Assembly: GCF_001905345.1 (NCBI RefSeq)
Contig: NZ_LFBV01000007.1
Location: 372,001-436,000 of the forward strand
Length of the DNA: 64,000 nt
DNA from: Streptomyces uncialis
Lineage (GTDB): Bacteria; Actinomycetota; Actinomycetes; Streptomycetales; Streptomycetaceae
Direction: 5' to 3'
A model generated the notes under the pieces. The model was given only the letters and a program-made list of their open reading frames with translations, did no database searches and had not been told where the DNA came from. Positions 36,158 through 45,591 of the stretch are shown in pieces; position 1 is the first letter of the stretch, and each line of letters begins with the position of its first letter. The translations under genes were made by a program, and so were the position numbers.

Positions 36158-37051
36158 ATGACGGAAGCTGGCGCGGAAGCCTACTTACTGGTCTGGATGT
36201 ACGAGCGCGGTATGGCAGGCGACGGAGACCTGGCCGGCACGGACGACATCCCCGAAGAATGGCGACGCGCCGCCCGTTTCAGGCTCCAGCGCGACCTGAA
36301 CGAACTGGTCCGCCAGAGCCAGCTGGAACGGGTCTTCGTGCTACGCAAAGGCCACCTCTACCGGCTCACCCACGCCGGCCAGCTGGAGGCACGACGGCTC
36401 CTGCACCTGCGACGCGATCCCGAAGGGCGCCAGCAGCACGCCCGCAACGGTCTGATGTCAGTGGCATCCCGCGCGTCCTACAGTCCCACCATCGAACTGG
36501 AGGCATTCCTCACGACACCCGAAGCGGTCATGCTCAGCGAGCACCTGTCACCCGACGAAGTCCGCGCAGCAGCGCTGTACCTCGCGGAACAGGGCCTCGC
36601 TACCGTTCACGAAGGAGATGCTCAGCACCCCCTTCAAGCCCTCCTGACGCTGACTCAGGTAGGCATCCAATGTGCCGAGAGCCCACTATCCGTGAAGGAC
36701 TTCCTCATGCAGAACGGACACCATCCGACCTATACCACCAACATCCACGGCGGAACCGCCCAGGTCGGCTCCGGCAACACCCAGAACAACACCTTCGGCT
36801 TCGATCCCGCCCAGTTCGCCGACTTCGCCCGCCAGGTCCTCACCGCCGCAACTCGCGTCGACACCACCGACGAGCTCCGCGCACAGATCGTTCGCGACGC
36901 TGCGTTCCTCGAAGAGGAGAGCACCCGCCCAGCCCCTGAGCCAGGCCGTGTACGCCGCGCCCTGGAAGGGCTGACGGACACTCTTGTGCGACATTCCACC
37001 GACGGCCTCGCCCAGTACCTCTACGAAGCCGGACGCAACCTCCTTTCCTGA
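36158..37051 (+). CDS. Winged-helix-like protein with RHIM-like/amyloid-like motif
   Basis: The protein is 297 aa. Residues 1-85 (YLLVWMYERGMA; FRLQRDLNELVRQSQLERVF; GHLYRLTHAGQLEARRL) and about 110-175 (LEAFLTTPEAVMLSEHLSPD; AALYLAEQGLATVHEG) look like two winged helices. At about 195-212 a Gly/Asn/Gln-rich segment GGTAQVGSGNTQNN follows, resembling the I/V-Q-V-G core of RHIM functional amyloids and the short motifs seen in bacterial effector-associated and NLR-like proteins. The C-terminus is helical (DPAQFADFARQVLTAATRVD). There is no enzymatic domain. It may be an adaptor of a conflict or signalling system whose partner is absent here. Confidence 0.7.
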   Translation: MTEAGAEAYLLVWMYERGMAGDGDLAGTDDIPEEWRRAARFRLQRDLNELVRQSQLERVFVLRKGHLYRLTHAGQLEARRLLHLRRDPEGRQQHARNGLMSVASRASYSPTIELEAFLTTPEAVMLSEHLSPDEVRAAALYLAEQGLATVHEGDAQHPLQALLTLTQVGIQCAESPLSVKDFLMQNGHHPTYTTNIHGGTAQVGSGNTQNNTFGFDPAQFADFARQVLTAATRVDTTDELRAQIVRDAAFLEEESTRPAPEPGRVRRALEGLTDTLVRHSTDGLAQYLYEAGRNLLS

Positions 37052-37817
37052 CGGCTTGCCCCGTCCAGGACGTGGTGGCCCCGCTCTTGCCCGCCTGCTC
37101 CTGGACGCGGAGGGCTTGGATGTACAGAGGCTTGGCTGGTGGGCGGCGCGGAACGCCCAACCGGTCAGGAAGAGCCCCAAGCCACGGCGGCAACTGACCG
37201 GCGAGGTGGTGTGGGTTCGCACTTCTGACGTTCGGGAAGCGGCTCCTGGAGCGGTGCCGGTTGGGGGGGGTCCGACCGCCTCGACACCGCCCGCTGGCTC
37301 CTCACCGACCCCGCCTCGACCCGCCACCGCCCCACACCCGCCACCGCCCCACACCCGGCCCCGCCCCTGACTCCGAGTCCCAGCTCCCGGCCGACCCCGA
37401 CGGCGCCGCGCACCGGCTCCCGCTGGACACGGGGGAGTGGGACATGCCCGGGTTCCGCTGCGCCACGACCGTGCCGTTATCGCCGTGCGGTGCCGGGCGC
37501 GTATCCACCCGGTCGTCGGACGAGGTGCGCGCCGCGGAGCACCCCGCCGAACTGGATCCGGACCGCCCCTGTCGGAGGCAGCCGGGAAGGGGTTGCGCCG
37601 CCCGTCCGGGGCGGCGGCAGCGGGCTGCCCACCCCCCTGAGATGCGGGGGAGGGCCCGGACGTTCACCGGGGCCGGGTGCTCCGGCCCGAATGCGCCCCT
37701 GGGCCCGCGCCTTCCGGCCAGCTTCGCCCCCGCGGCCAACCCGCACCACGGACTTCTCTGTTCTCCCAGAGTGAGTGGCGCCACACCGGCACCGTTCAAC
37801 TCCCTTCAGGAGGACAT
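37052..37817. other. Gap with repeats and a relaxase scrap
   Basis: 37318-37370 repeats ccgccaccgccccacacc words. The relaxase scrap at 37383-37490 is listed separately. The end of the interval holds the AGGAGG ribosome binding site of the protease at 37808-37813. No intact gene is present. Confidence 0.5.
37383..37490 (+). pseudogene. Short relaxase fragment
   Basis: The peptide HRLPLDTGEWDMPG and, after a 1-bp gap, VPLRHDRAVIA match LRLPDQVAGEWEIP and VPLRYDRAVLA in the relaxase C-terminal remnant at about 48450-48530. The DNA also matches closely (for example ccgctgcgccacgacc against ccgctgcgctacgacc). Confidence 0.6.
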
Positions 37818-40800
37818 GTGTTCAGCAGGAGACGGAACGCCGGGATCGCGGGGCTGACCGCCTCGGTCTCACTGGCGCTGGTCGCCGGGCTGACCGGTGC
37901 GGGGCCCGTGACCGCGTCCGTGCCGCCCGGCGAGGTCACCGCGCAGACACGCCCGGCGGGCGGCCCCGCCCATCAGGTCACTCTGATCACCGGGGACCGG
38001 GTCCGGGTCGACGCGAAGGGCCGGATGGCGGGCTTCGAGGCCGGCCGGGGGCGGGCGGATGTCCCCGTACGGACCTTCACCGAGGGCGGCCGCACCTTCG
38101 TGGTGCCCCGTGACGCGCAGCGGCTGGTCGCCGAGGGGAAGCTGGACCGGCGGCTGTTCGATGTCACCGAGCTGAGCCGGGCGGAGAGCCGGGAGGCCTA
38201 CCGGGACGGGCTGCGGCTGATCGTGGCCTACGGCGGCGGCGCCGGCGCGAGTGCGCGCGGTGCGGTGCGGGAGGCGGGCGGAACGGAGCTGAACCGCTCG
38301 TTGAAGGCGCTGAACGCGGACGCGGTCACAACGGCGGTGAAGAGCACGCCCGAGCTGTGGGAGACGCTGACCCGCGGCACGAACGGACAGACGCGCACCA
38401 CCGCGTCCGGGATCAGCCGCGTCTGGCTGGACGGCCTGCACAGGGCGACCCTGGAGACCAGCACCGGGCAGATCGGCGCGCCGAAGGCATGGGAGACCGG
38501 CTACGAGGGCGAGGGAGTGAGGATCGCCGTCCTGGACACCGGGGTGGACGAGACCCACCCCGACCTCCAGGGCCGGGTGGTGGCGGCGCGGAACTTCAGC
38601 GGCGCCCCCGACGCCGCGGACCGGGACGGCCATGGCACCCATGTCGCCTCCACCGCGGCGGGCAGTGGTGCCGGGTCGAACGGCACGCACAGGGGTGTCG
38701 CGCCGAAGGCCGGGGTCATCAACGCCAAGGTCCTGGACGACGAGGGCGGCGGTTCCGACTCGGGGATCATCGCCGGGATCGACTGGGCCGTCGCCCAGGG
38801 CGCGGACATCGTCAACCTCAGCCTCGGCCGCGAGGACACCTCCGGGATCGATCCGCTGGAAGCGCAGATCAACAAGGTGACGGCCGAGAAGGGAGTCCTC
38901 TTCGCCGTCGCCGCGGGCAACTCGGGACCGAACTCGATCGGCTCGCCGGGCAGCGCGGACGAGGCCTTCACCGTCGGCGCCGTCGACCGTGCGGACAAGC
39001 TCGCCGACTTCTCCAGCACCGGACCCCGGATCAGGGGCGGCGCGGTCAAACCCGATGTGACCGCACCGGGTGTGGACATCGACGCCGCCGCACCGGGCGG
39101 CGGCCGGCGGACCATCTCGGGTACGTCGATGGCGGCCCCGCATGTCGCCGGTGCCGCGGCCCTGCTCAAACAGCGCCACCCCGGCTGGAAGGCCGCGGAA
39201 CTGAAGTCCGCGTTGGCCTCCTCCGCGAAGGACGGCGGATATACCCCGCACGAGCAGGGCGCGGGACGGATCGCCGTCGACCGGGCGATCACCCAGAGCG
39301 TCGTCGGCCAGGAGACCTCGATCGCCTTCGGCAAGCTGCTGTGGCCGCACACCGACGACCAGCCGGTCACCAAGAAGATCACCTACCGCAACAGCGGCAC
39401 CGCCGATGTCCCCCTCGGCCTCAAGGTCACCTCACACGGCCCCGGCGGCAAGCCCGTACCGGCCGGATTCTTCACCCTCGCCGCCGACCGCATCACCGTC
39501 CCCGCCGGCGGCACCGCCACCGTCGGCCTGACCGCCGACAGCCGCCTCGGCGGCGACACCCACGGCCACTACGCCGCCACCGTCGAAGCCACCGGCGACA
39601 ACCAGACCATCCGCACCACCGCCGCCGTCGAACTCGAAGCCGAGTCCTACGACATCACCTTCAAACACATCGGACGCGACGGAAAACCCAGCAAGCACTT
39701 CGAATCATCCCTCAGCTCCCTGACCGACGGTCCGGGGATGATCCTGTCCGGGACACCCGAGACCGTCCAGCGTCTGCCCAAGGGCGAGTACGCGCTCGAC
39801 GCCAGCGCCCCCATCGATCCCGCCGCCGACCCGACCGGCCGGACCAAGGGCTTCGACCTCGTGATCCAGCCCAAGCTGGCCGTCGACAGGACGATGACGG
39901 TCACCGTCGACGCCCGCAAGGCCAAACCCGCGAAGCTGACGCTGAGCGATGTGAAGGCCAAGTTCACCGGCGGGCAGATGGAGTACGTGCAAACAGCGCC
40001 CGACCGGCAGGACACCCGTGGCGTGCGCTTCCCGATGCGCTCACCCGGCGGGCTGAACATCGCCCACCTCGGGCCGCAGGTCACCGACGGAACCCTGCAC
40101 CAGCAGTGGCACGCCAACTGGATCAAGGACGCTCGCAGTGAGTACCACGGCACCTCCGGCGGTCCGGTGACACGGATCGCCACCGGGTACAAGCGCACCT
40201 TCAATGCCGCGGAGTTCGCCGAGGTGAGGGTGGGACTCGCTGCCTCGGCCAAGGACAAACAGGGCCTGCTGCAAGCGTACGGGGTCCTCCCCAGCACCCT
40301 CTTCGGATTCGGGGGAGCCCCCGCCACGCGGAAGATACCCGCCGCGCGCACGCTGCATCTGTCCACCGGCGACCGGGCCAAGTGGCAGCTCGCGCTGACC
40401 CAGACCCCGGCGGGCACCCCGGCAGACGATCCCGAGCCCGAGGTGCGCCACTACAGCGAACCGGCGTCCTACCCCAAGGGCAAGGTCCACCGGGAGACCC
40501 TCGGTACCGCTGCCGTCGCCCCGAAGGCCGGCAGCGCCTCGGGATTCTGGCGCTACGGCGAGATGCTGTACCCCGATGTGCCGATGTTCGCCGACGGCCA
40601 GGGCAACACCGGAACATCCCAGTTCGCCTCGGCCACGACCACGCTGTACCGCAACGGTACGAAGGTCGCCGAGAACAGTGACCCGGTCACCGGCCAGGAG
40701 GGGCTCCAGATCGGCCGCGAAGGGGGAGACTTCCTGCTCACCACCTCGGTCCGGCGAAGTCCCTCGACCGCTCTGGTGAGCAGCCGGATCGACTCCGCAT

Positions 40801-41147
40801 GGGCCTTCCGCGCGAACGCGGCGCCCACGGACGGCGAGCTCCGGCTGCCGGTTTCCACCGTACGTTTCACGGGTGTGCGGTCCGGGCTCACCGGCACCGC
40901 CCCGGCGGGCGTCGGCCAGACCATCCCGCTGGAGGTGCACGGCGCGGCCAAGGACAAGGTCAAGTCGCTGACCGCGCGCGTCTCCTACGACGGCGGCAAG
41001 ACCTGGAAGAAGCTGAGGGTCACCAAGAACAAGGTGACCCTCAAGAACCCGGCCAAGGGCAAGGGCATCACCCTGCGCGCCCAGGTCGTCGACAAGCAGG
41101 GCGGCTCCCACAAGGTGACCGTGTACAACGCCTTCTTCGGCAAGTAG
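37818..41147 (+). CDS. Secreted S8 subtilisin-like protease, multidomain
   Basis: The protein is 1109 aa from GTG 37818, with AGGAGG upstream. A signal peptide at about 1-33 (GLTASVSLALVAGLTGAG) is followed by a propeptide-like region to about 215 (VTLITGDRVRVD). The catalytic triad is Asp240 in AVLDTGVDETHPD, His272 in DGHGTHVAST and Ser437 in SGTSMAAPHVAG, with oxyanion Asn in AAGNSGPNS. After about residue 490 come Ig/fibronectin-like beta modules (TVPAGGTATVGLTAD) and a C-terminal stretch ending KVTVYNAFFGK. It is an extracellular protease, and large Streptomyces enzymes of this layout are common. A strong terminator follows. Confidence 0.94.
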   Translation: MFSRRRNAGIAGLTASVSLALVAGLTGAGPVTASVPPGEVTAQTRPAGGPAHQVTLITGDRVRVDAKGRMAGFEAGRGRADVPVRTFTEGGRTFVVPRDAQRLVAEGKLDRRLFDVTELSRAESREAYRDGLRLIVAYGGGAGASARGAVREAGGTELNRSLKALNADAVTTAVKSTPELWETLTRGTNGQTRTTASGISRVWLDGLHRATLETSTGQIGAPKAWETGYEGEGVRIAVLDTGVDETHPDLQGRVVAARNFSGAPDAADRDGHGTHVASTAAGSGAGSNGTHRGVAPKAGVINAKVLDDEGGGSDSGIIAGIDWAVAQGADIVNLSLGREDTSGIDPLEAQINKVTAEKGVLFAVAAGNSGPNSIGSPGSADEAFTVGAVDRADKLADFSSTGPRIRGGAVKPDVTAPGVDIDAAAPGGGRRTISGTSMAAPHVAGAAALLKQRHPGWKAAELKSALASSAKDGGYTPHEQGAGRIAVDRAITQSVVGQETSIAFGKLLWPHTDDQPVTKKITYRNSGTADVPLGLKVTSHGPGGKPVPAGFFTLAADRITVPAGGTATVGLTADSRLGGDTHGHYAATVEATGDNQTIRTTAAVELEAESYDITFKHIGRDGKPSKHFESSLSSLTDGPGMILSGTPETVQRLPKGEYALDASAPIDPAADPTGRTKGFDLVIQPKLAVDRTMTVTVDARKAKPAKLTLSDVKAKFTGGQMEYVQTAPDRQDTRGVRFPMRSPGGLNIAHLGPQVTDGTLHQQWHANWIKDARSEYHGTSGGPVTRIATGYKRTFNAAEFAEVRVGLAASAKDKQGLLQAYGVLPSTLFGFGGAPATRKIPAARTLHLSTGDRAKWQLALTQTPAGTPADDPEPEVRHYSEPASYPKGKVHRETLGTAAVAPKAGSASGFWRYGEMLYPDVPMFADGQGNTGTSQFASATTTLYRNGTKVAENSDPVTGQEGLQIGREGGDFLLTTSVRRSPSTALVSSRIDSAWAFRANAAPTDGELRLPVSTVRFTGVRSGLTGTAPAGVGQTIPLEVHGAAKDKVKSLTARVSYDGGKTWKKLRVTKNKVTLKNPAKGKGITLRAQVVDKQGGSHKVTVYNAFFGK

Positions 41148-41173
41148 ACGAACGAGCCGCGCGCGGCACCGCG

Positions 41174-41214
41174 AGGGCGGTCCGCCGGTACATCCCGTAC
41201 CGGCGGACCGCCCT
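41174..41214 (+). terminator. Perfect 18-bp stem terminator
   Basis: Arms 41174-41191 and 41197-41214 are exact reverse complements around a 5-base loop, 26 bp after the protease stop. Confidence 0.8.
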
Positions 41215-41330
41215 TCCCCGCGCCAGGGGACCGCCTGTGAGCGCACGCGATATCGTCATCTTTGTAGTCTTTAGCCCGATAAGGGCGATGATCGCGTCGT
41301 GCCGGGCGCAGATGAAGAGAGACGGGCCTG

Positions 41331-42440
41331 ATGGAGCGACACCTGATCACCGGGGCAACCGGGCTCGTCGGGGGGATGCTGACCCTGGACCTGCTCGAAC
41401 ACTATCCCGACGCCGAGTTGGTGTGCCTGGTGCGACCGCGCGGCGCAAGGCCCGCCCAGGAGCGCCTGGATGCCGCGCTCCGCGACGCGGCCACGGCATA
41501 CCGGCGCGAGGCCGCGCTCAAACGCGCCGGGCAGCGCTGTCGGGCCGTGTCCGGGGATCTGACTCTGCCGCTGTGCGGCACCAGCGGCGCGCAGGTCGGC
41601 CCCGTCTCCCACGTCTGGCACTCCGCCGCCTCCCTCGCCTTCGAGGACGAGGCCAAGGACGCGATCATGCAGTGCAACGTGGAAGGCACCCGCCACGTGG
41701 CCGCCCTGGCCCAGCGGCTGGGAGTGGGCGTGTTCAACCACATCAGCACCGCCTTCGTGGTGGGTGACCGCGCTGGGGACATCCCCGCCGCGCCGGTGGA
41801 CCCGCAGGTGCGCTCCAACAATTGGTACGAGCGCTCCAAGGTCCTGGGTGAGCGGATCGTCTCCTCCAGCGGGTTCCCCACCCTGCGGATCCTGCGTCCC
41901 AGCGGTGTGATCGGCCACGACACCACCTTCGGTGCCACCACCTTCAGCGGCCTGTACGGCATGGTCAAAACCCTGCTGGCACTGCGGCTCCGCAACCGCC
42001 AGGACTTCGCAGGGCAGCACCTGCGGATCAGGGCGGACGCGGACGCACTGGTCAACTTCGTCCCGGTCAACCTCGTCACACGCGGTGCCGTCACCCTCAG
42101 CGCCGCAGACGCCCCGTCAGGCGTCTACCACCTGTCCAACATCTCCCAGGCCACAGTGGCCGACACCCTGTCGGCCATCACCGAACGAGTGGGCATGCCC
42201 GAACCGGTACTCGTCGCCACCACCGACGGGTTCACCCCCGCCGAGCAGCGACTGGACCGTGCGTTCACCTTCTACCGGCCCTACCTGAGTGCCACCAGGC
42301 ACTTCGGGCTGGCCGAGACCCTCCAGCACACCGCAACCTCCATGGACGCTCCCCTCTCGCGCGAGCGGCTGGTCGATTTCGTCGACTGGTACCTGGGAAC
42401 CCTCAAACGGCGGCCCTCCGTGGGCGGCACCACCGGCTGA
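41331..42440 (+). CDS. Extended SDR / thioester-reductase-like protein
   Basis: The protein is 369 aa. The Rossmann motif is ITGATGLVGGMLTLDLL. The body matches the NAD_binding_4 group (fatty acyl-CoA reductase or thioester reductase domain): VSHVWHSAASLAFEDEA, NVEGTRHVAALAQRLGVGVF, the HISTAFVVGD strand, catalytic Tyr/Lys in NNWYERSKVLGE, and RILRPSGVIGHDTTFG. A stand-alone enzyme of this type reduces an activated acyl group with NADPH. No synthetase or carrier protein is adjacent. Confidence 0.88.
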   Translation: MERHLITGATGLVGGMLTLDLLEHYPDAELVCLVRPRGARPAQERLDAALRDAATAYRREAALKRAGQRCRAVSGDLTLPLCGTSGAQVGPVSHVWHSAASLAFEDEAKDAIMQCNVEGTRHVAALAQRLGVGVFNHISTAFVVGDRAGDIPAAPVDPQVRSNNWYERSKVLGERIVSSSGFPTLRILRPSGVIGHDTTFGATTFSGLYGMVKTLLALRLRNRQDFAGQHLRIRADADALVNFVPVNLVTRGAVTLSAADAPSGVYHLSNISQATVADTLSAITERVGMPEPVLVATTDGFTPAEQRLDRAFTFYRPYLSATRHFGLAETLQHTATSMDAPLSRERLVDFVDWYLGTLKRRPSVGGTTG

Positions 42441-42450
42441 TTCCCCCACC

Positions 42451-42843
42451 ATTGAGCTGGCCGAAGCGGACATCGCGCCGCTCGCCGCGTTCGCCGACGC
42501 CCTCGACCAAGCAGCCCGGCGTGACCCGGGAACGACGGCTGGGGGTCCCTGCTGGGAGGACCAGGACACCCCGTTCCGGCGCCGGCTCCACGCAAAGCTC
42601 GCCGCGGCCGGATTCGAGTGCGCGGCCGATGCCGTCATCATGTACGCGCCCGCCAACCGGTACCACGGCCTCGACGGCACCCAGATGGGCCTGATCGCCA
42701 CCCTCACCGGCGCCAGCTACGACACCGTACGGGCCGCCCACAAGGCCGACCTCGCCGCGTGGTCCCGCGAACAGCAGCTCCGCGACCACCCCGACCTCGC
42801 CGTCCTCGACGCGGACCTGGACCGCATCCGGCACCGCATCTGA
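42451..42843 (+). pseudogene. Fused fragments of two hypothetical genes (no start codon)
   Basis: The frame starts after the SDR stop without a start codon. Its first 25 codons (LAEADIAPLAAFADALDQAA) match the middle of the protein at 10212. The rest (FRRRLHAKLAAAGFECAADA; YHGLDGTQMGLIATLTGASY; LDADLDRIRHRI) belongs to a different gene whose end is also seen at 9873-10013. This looks like a deletion join. Confidence 0.6.
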
Positions 42844-43150
42844 CCACGCGCCGGGTGCTCGGTGCGCATCCGTATGCGCGCGGAGCACCGGCGCGTGCCG
42901 AGCTGAGATCGGTCAACCCCCGCCCGTCGCCGTCGCCGTCGCCGTCGTCGTTGCGCGGCGCAGCTGCCGCGCGGCCGGAATGCCGTTCTCTCGGCGGGGG
43001 AGGAGGTGATCAGGATGTCGTTGCCGCGCCGGCGGACGCCGGGTGCTGCCTCCTCTTGGTGGTGTGGACCGCGATGCCGAACCACTTCGTGCCCGGTTCA
43101 GACGGCCTCGTCCGAACTCGCCGCCGTCGCGACCTGGTGGGCGGGGATGG
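42844..43150. repeat. Gap with ccgtcg hexamer array
   Basis: Four tandem ccgtcg units at 42924-42947. The remainder shows no gene. Confidence 0.5.
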
Positions 43151-43702
43151 TCAGGTGAGGAGCCAGTCGAGGAGGCCGGTCACGAGGAGAAGAGACAACG
43201 CGGCGGAGCTTGTGACGGCCATGACGGCGGCGTAGAGGCCGAGGCCCGCGAATCTGCCGCGCCGGGCGGACTTGCCGAGCCAGGCGGCCGTCGCGCCGTA
43301 CAGGCCGGCCAGGAGCAGGGCCAGCGCGATGGTGAAAGCTACGGTGACGGCGGAGCGTTCGTAGGCGGTGGCTTCGGCCAGCCGGACCTCCACCTGTTCT
43401 CCTCCGGTGTACGGCTCCCGGGGCGAACCCAACTCCACCCCGTTTCGGTGTTCCGTGCCGTCGGCGGGGGCGAAGGAGCCCTCGCACCTGCGGTTCGTTT
43501 CGGTGGCGTAGCAGCGTGACACGGTGAACACGCCGTCGGCCGGCCCGATACCGGCCGCCGCGCCGACCGGGCCGACACTCGTCCACACCGCTCCGATCGC
43601 CATCATCGCGCACATCACCGCACCCGCACCCCCCAGCACCCTCCACCTCCATACCCGTGCCCGGGTCCGTCCTGCGGTCCGAATCCGCGGTATCCGCTTC
43701 AT
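43151..43702 (-). CDS. Three-helix membrane protein, unknown function
   Basis: The protein is 183 aa from ATG 43702. The first helix is VLGGAGAVMCAMMAIGAVW (about 20-40). An extracytoplasmic loop of about 65 aa with two cysteines (RCYATETNRRCEGS) follows, which may form a disulfide. Two further helices are VAFTIALALLLAGLYGATAAW-like and LYAAVMAVTSSAALSLLLVTG. No family was recognised. Confidence 0.75.
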   Translation of the reverse strand: MKRIPRIRTAGRTRARVWRWRVLGGAGAVMCAMMAIGAVWTSVGPVGAAAGIGPADGVFTVSRCYATETNRRCEGSFAPADGTEHRNGVELGSPREPYTGGEQVEVRLAEATAYERSAVTVAFTIALALLLAGLYGATAAWLGKSARRGRFAGLGLYAAVMAVTSSAALSLLLVTGLLDWLLT

Positions 43703-44099
43703 CCCGCCCCACCTCCGGCGTCTGGAGTCCCCGCCACCCCCGGACGCCAAACCCCGCACGCACACGACCAGGAGCCGAAAAGCACCGCCGCGGCTGGTTC
43801 CGTCGGCGGCCCTGACCGGAAACCCTCACCGGCGGCCGGGGAGCCATCGGACCGCGCAGCGGGACGGACCCCGAAGTCCCCGTGCCACCGCGCGGACCGA
43901 TTCCGTTCTTGAGCGCCGGAGGCTCGCATGGCACGTCAGCGGTGAGTGAGGGACATCCCAGCCGGTGCCCGCAGTGACGATGCCGAGTACCCGCCCGTGC
44001 CGTGCCCGGCGACGTCGCGCACTCCCCGGTCCGGGTCCCCGGTGGCAGGGGCGGGTCGACGGCGTACCGGCTCAGTCCCTGCTTGGGATCTGCCAGATG
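43703..44099. other. Gap containing a dispersed 25-bp repeat
   Basis: Positions 43871-43895 are identical to 56487-56511, and flanking bases are similar. Minus-strand frames over both give R-W-H-G-D-F-G, so both may descend from one gene end. No intact gene is present. Confidence 0.5.
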
Positions 44100-44534
44100 C
44101 TGCGGCACGTCCGGTGCCTGCGGAGTGCCCGCACGCTCCGGCGAGATGGTCGCCGTAGACGCCGGACCCGGTCGCCGCCGCTTGTCGGGCCAGGGTTACG
44201 AGCCCCGACGCGAGCCGTTCGTCCAGCGGGATCACACCGTCCGCCCATCCGACCGACACCGTCATGAACAGCGGCGCGAGACCGTCCAGTCCCCGGAAGG
44301 TCTCGGCCAGCCGTGGCAGGAGTGGTGCCAGCCGCTGCGCGAGGTGCGCCTCGCTCGGCCGGTTCCAGGGATCGGGACCCGGGTCCGGAGCAGGACGTCG
44401 CTGGTGTCCTGGACGGACAGGAGCGCGACTGCGGTGTCCTCCCGCACCGGCCGTGGGGGGAGCGGGTGGGTGGCGACCGCCTCGCCCAGGGCCCGCCACA
44501 GCACATACGCCGTGGTGTCCGACTCGATCGGCAT
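44100..44534 (-). pseudogene. Frameshifted hypothetical gene
   Basis: The minus-strand frame MPIESDTTAYVLWRALGEAV and REDTAVALLSVQDTSDVLLR (start ATG 44534, GAGGTGG upstream) changes frame near 44370 to WNRPSEAHLAQRLAPLLPRL and FMTVSVGWADGVIPLDERLA. Both halves have clean codon use, so one indel broke the gene. No family was recognised. Confidence 0.55.
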
Positions 44535-45207
44535 CTCCACCTCGGGGTCCAGCACGGGCGCACTCTCCTGAAGTCGCAGGGGGCTTCTCCGGCAGCGTCC
44601 CCGACCCGGCGGCCCCGCACAGGCCCCGGCAACGAACCTGTGTTCTTCCTCCCGCCCAGCGGGCAACAACCTTCTCCACGGCTCCATCCGGCGGGCCCGC
44701 GCGAGCGGTGGCGACGCGCGAGACCGCGCCGGGCAGCCCGGAGCCCGGCTACCGCCGCGGCGGTGCCCGGCCTTGCCGTCCGGCCCCGCCCACCAACCTC
44801 TGCGCCCGGTCCGGCGGCCCCCGGCAGGTCCCGGCGAGCTGGCTGCGTCCCGGCCTCCGGGCGGGGACGCGGGGGAGCGGGAAGAGCTGCGCACCAACTA
44901 CTGGGCGTGCTCACCGGCCTTGAAGGATCTTGCTGCTGGGCTTGACCATCAGCAAGATCCCTTCACCGGACCGGCGGTCCGCCGAACACGAACCCTGTCT
45001 CGGCGACGGGGTCGCACAGAGAACCTGTCCGGCCCCAGGGACCGCAGAGCGAGACGAAGCCCGCCCGATGCTTCTCAGGCATCAGCGGTGAGGCGTGTTC
45101 CGTTTCCGCCCCCGCGGACCGGTCTTGTTACCTTCTCCCGTCGGCACTCGTCATGAGAGCGACGACCGCACACGAACGGTCGCATCGACGAGTGAATCGA
45201 GAGCAGG
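44535..45207. other. Gap with an inverted repeat
   Basis: No gene is supported. Ggatcttgctg (44925-44935) and cagcaagatcc (44950-44960) form a perfect 11-bp stem with a 14-base loop, and weaker pairing continues outward. It may be a terminator or a mobile-element end. Confidence 0.5.
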
Positions 45208-45591
45208 ATGCTGAACGAGATCATGTACGTGACGATCTACGTCACGGATCAGGACCGCGCGCTGGAGTTCTACACCGAGGGACTCGGTCTGGAGAAGCAG
45301 CTCGACTTCCCCGGGCCCGACGGACGTTTCCTTACCGTCGGGGTTCCCGACAGCCCGGTGCAGATCATCCTGTGGTCCCACGCGCCGGCCGCAGGACAGC
45401 CGGGAGGCACGGGCGCGCCCGGTCCGCTGATCCTCGAATCCAAGGACCTGCGGAAGGACTTCGAGATCATGCGCCGACGCGGCGTCGTCTTCGAAGAGCC
45501 CGAACCCGTGGACTATCCGTTCGGGGTCCGCATCGAGGCGGTGGATCCGGACGGCAACCGGGTCTCGCTCCGTCAGCAGCGGAAGTCGTGA
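45208..45591 (+). CDS. VOC/glyoxalase-fold protein
   Basis: The protein is 127 aa with AGAGCAGG before ATG 45208. Paired beta-alpha-beta units are visible: MYVTIYVTDQDRALEFYTEG, LGLEKQLDFPGPDGRFLTVG, and VVFEEPEPVDYPFGVRIEAV with DPDGNRVSL. Possible metal ligands include Glu in RIEAVDPDGN. The family includes dioxygenases, glyoxalases and resistance proteins. It overlaps the sigma gene by 4 bp, so the two are made together. Confidence 0.9.
   Translation: MLNEIMYVTIYVTDQDRALEFYTEGLGLEKQLDFPGPDGRFLTVGVPDSPVQIILWSHAPAAGQPGGTGAPGPLILESKDLRKDFEIMRRRGVVFEEPEPVDYPFGVRIEAVDPDGNRVSLRQQRKS

Noticed and set aside
37816..37820. ATG 37816 as the start of the protease
   Set aside because: It is out of frame with the signal peptide and protease domain; GTG 37818 is in frame behind AGGAGG.
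38357..40141. Long alternative frame inside the protease gene
   Set aside because: Arg/Pro-rich shadow of the subtilisin gene, which carries the catalytic triad.
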